From assembly GCF_932276165.1 (NCBI RefSeq), contig NC_063991.1:2905001-2969000 (forward strand): a DNA stretch of 64,000 nt, in the 5' to 3' direction. This DNA is from Plutella xylostella. Lineage: Eukaryota > Arthropoda > Insecta > Lepidoptera > Plutellidae. This document shows, piece after piece, positions 62,480 to 64,000 of this stretch. The position numbers and the translations under genes are program-made. The number at the start of each line of letters is the position of its first letter. The stretch's first letter is position 1. The notes under the pieces were generated by a model, which saw nothing but the letters and a program-made list of their open reading frames with translations, did no database searches and had not been told where the DNA came from.

Positions 62480-64000
62480 AATAATAATGAGATTAAAAAA
62501 CATACTTTACCTAATCAGACTTTAATAAATTAGTTAATATCGTTTTGGAACAAGAGGAAACATTTGAGTACCCTGGGTTTGATCTACAAGAATCAAACAG
62601 GGTGCATTGCATACCTACCTATACCTACCTAATGTGTGTTGCAGAGGTAACACTAGGCTAGACATGATGTGTAAATCGAGGAGGTACTTAACATTAATAA
62701 AGCCAGTTTTAAAAAGCTATCGTGAATGAATACCTATTTTATTTATGACTATTACTATCGACTTGGGCACAACTTGGGTTGATTGAGGTAGTTTTTCACA
62801 TTATATAAACTTCTAACTAACGCCCTCTAGTACTACTGATGGAAGTTTTACTATATGAATGTGCATGAAAAAATAATAGCAATAGTGTAAAAATATACTT
62901 CGTGTAATCTAACCAAATTTATAGATGGCGCTGTTCACGTTAATCACTATTAATATTATAATGACTTGTTTAATTTGTACTAAATGTCTTATATTTTATT
63001 TATTTTTTATCCAATAATTGTAATTAGTAGATTTGCATAATTTAATATTTTTTACTTCTGTATCTAAAAATAGCGCGAAAAGCGTTCAATAAATCTCGTA
63101 AACACATGCGCTAAACCAAAGGCTGTACCACTATGTTCAATATCGACCAAAAACATACCCGTTTCAAGAAACAACTTGCCTATTAAATTTAGTCGGATAC
63201 CTAGGAAACGATTCATCTATCTCTTTCGTTCTAATGCAAGTTTGATATTCTATCTCTGTTTTCCTAAGTGATAAGGAAATTGAAACATGGCGAATATTTT
63301 TGACATTTAGGAATGAAATTAATCGAGAAAATGTTAGAAATTTCTTGTTTTGTACATTAATGTTGGTGTTTTATGAATAAAACATGGAATTTCTGATGGT
63401 TGAGCATATGAGCAAGGATTCAGTATAAGTGCTTGAGTGTGCATTGCGACGGAACAGAACATTTTAGATGTAAGTGAAGTGATCAGTGTTTTAACTCATT
63501 TCCTTCTAATTATGATGATAAATAGCCAGTGTTAGTGATTTCCGTGCCCTCCGGAACCTTTCCCGATTCTTCTTAGTCAATAATTGCAATCCACATCTAG
63601 CTATCCTATGAAATATCTATAATAATTCATAATAAAATTTCACCTGTTCCGCTGTTCCTATTTTGTCGCAAAAGGTCGTGTAAAAACATAACAAACATTT
63701 GAATTACCATTCAAGTTGTAACATTTAACAGTATTGTTTACATTAAAGCGGTAAATGTAAACTCTACGTTGGTTTTATGAGCACAGTGGATGATTTGTGC
63801 TATAAAAAAACCATCGCTCACCATCCATGAAATTCTATGCGTTCTTTCGATAAAAAGCATAATAACACAGGTTCATTATTTTACACTTTCATTGTAGCAA
63901 TATCCATGTTCAAAACATACCATTAGAGTTAAGAATTTTCAATACTTACTGACTCCTGGTCTTTATTTCTTTTGAATACTGCCTACCTTTTCTTCTTCTA
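62480..64000. other. Non-coding stretch to the window end
   Basis: AT-rich. No exon, RNA gene or known repeat recognised. A gene edge beyond the window cannot be excluded. Confidence 0.5.

Overview
The window looks like a moth or butterfly (lepidopteran) nuclear genome. It is AT-rich and intron-containing, and it is packed with repeats typical of that order: Lep1-like non-autonomous Helitrons, tRNA-derived SINEs, many short TIR elements, Ty3/Gypsy elements and 5'-truncated LINEs. The identifiable genes are animal genes: Dicer-1, two REXO4/ISG20-type exonucleases, a UDP-N-acetylglucosamine pyrophosphorylase (UAP) and a trypsin-fold protease homologue. I cannot name the species.

Layout. 1-6.3 kb: short TIR elements and a complete, very young Ty3/Gypsy element on the minus strand (795-6301). 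6.6-24.4 kb: a minus-strand gene for a serine-protease homologue that has lost its catalytic His. Its second intron (about 15 kb) holds a minisatellite in which a 138-bp piece of exon 3 has been copied five more times. This array is interrupted by a LINE whose (AAAAT)n tail was in turn hit by a non-autonomous LTR element with a GC-rich minisatellite body and by a 2-kb TIR transposon. 20.3-23.5 kb: a second LINE carrying a TIR transposon that carries a SINE and an LTR-like insertion. 24.8-26.6 kb: Helitron and SINE debris. 26.6-33.1 kb: the last ten exons of Dicer-1 on the plus strand (end of RNase IIIa, RNase IIIb, dsRBD). 33.1-34.3 kb: an apparently exact 612-bp tandem duplication of the Dicer-1 3' end. 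36.0-37.1 kb: REXO4 (minus). 37.4-39.3 kb: a TIR transposon full of TTATTGACAC-type motifs. 42.1-50.5 kb: a six-exon REXO4-like gene (minus) with an intact young Ty3/Gypsy element in its second intron. 52.0-53.5 kb: a UAP gene in one exon (plus). 53.5-64 kb: intergenic, with small mobile elements and a solo LTR.

The host genes do not form an obvious pathway. Dicer-1 makes microRNAs, the REXO4-type proteins are nuclear/nucleolar RNA exonucleases, and UAP makes UDP-GlcNAc for chitin and glycans. The main interest is structural. Exon edges of Dicer-1 have been duplicated repeatedly. Tails of one SINE family lie against two of its 3' splice sites. The N-terminal part of Dicer-1 is not visible upstream, where an antisense protease-homologue gene sits instead. 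A protease exon has been amplified inside a minisatellite. All coordinates, splice sites and identities were read by eye; none was checked with transcripts or database searches.
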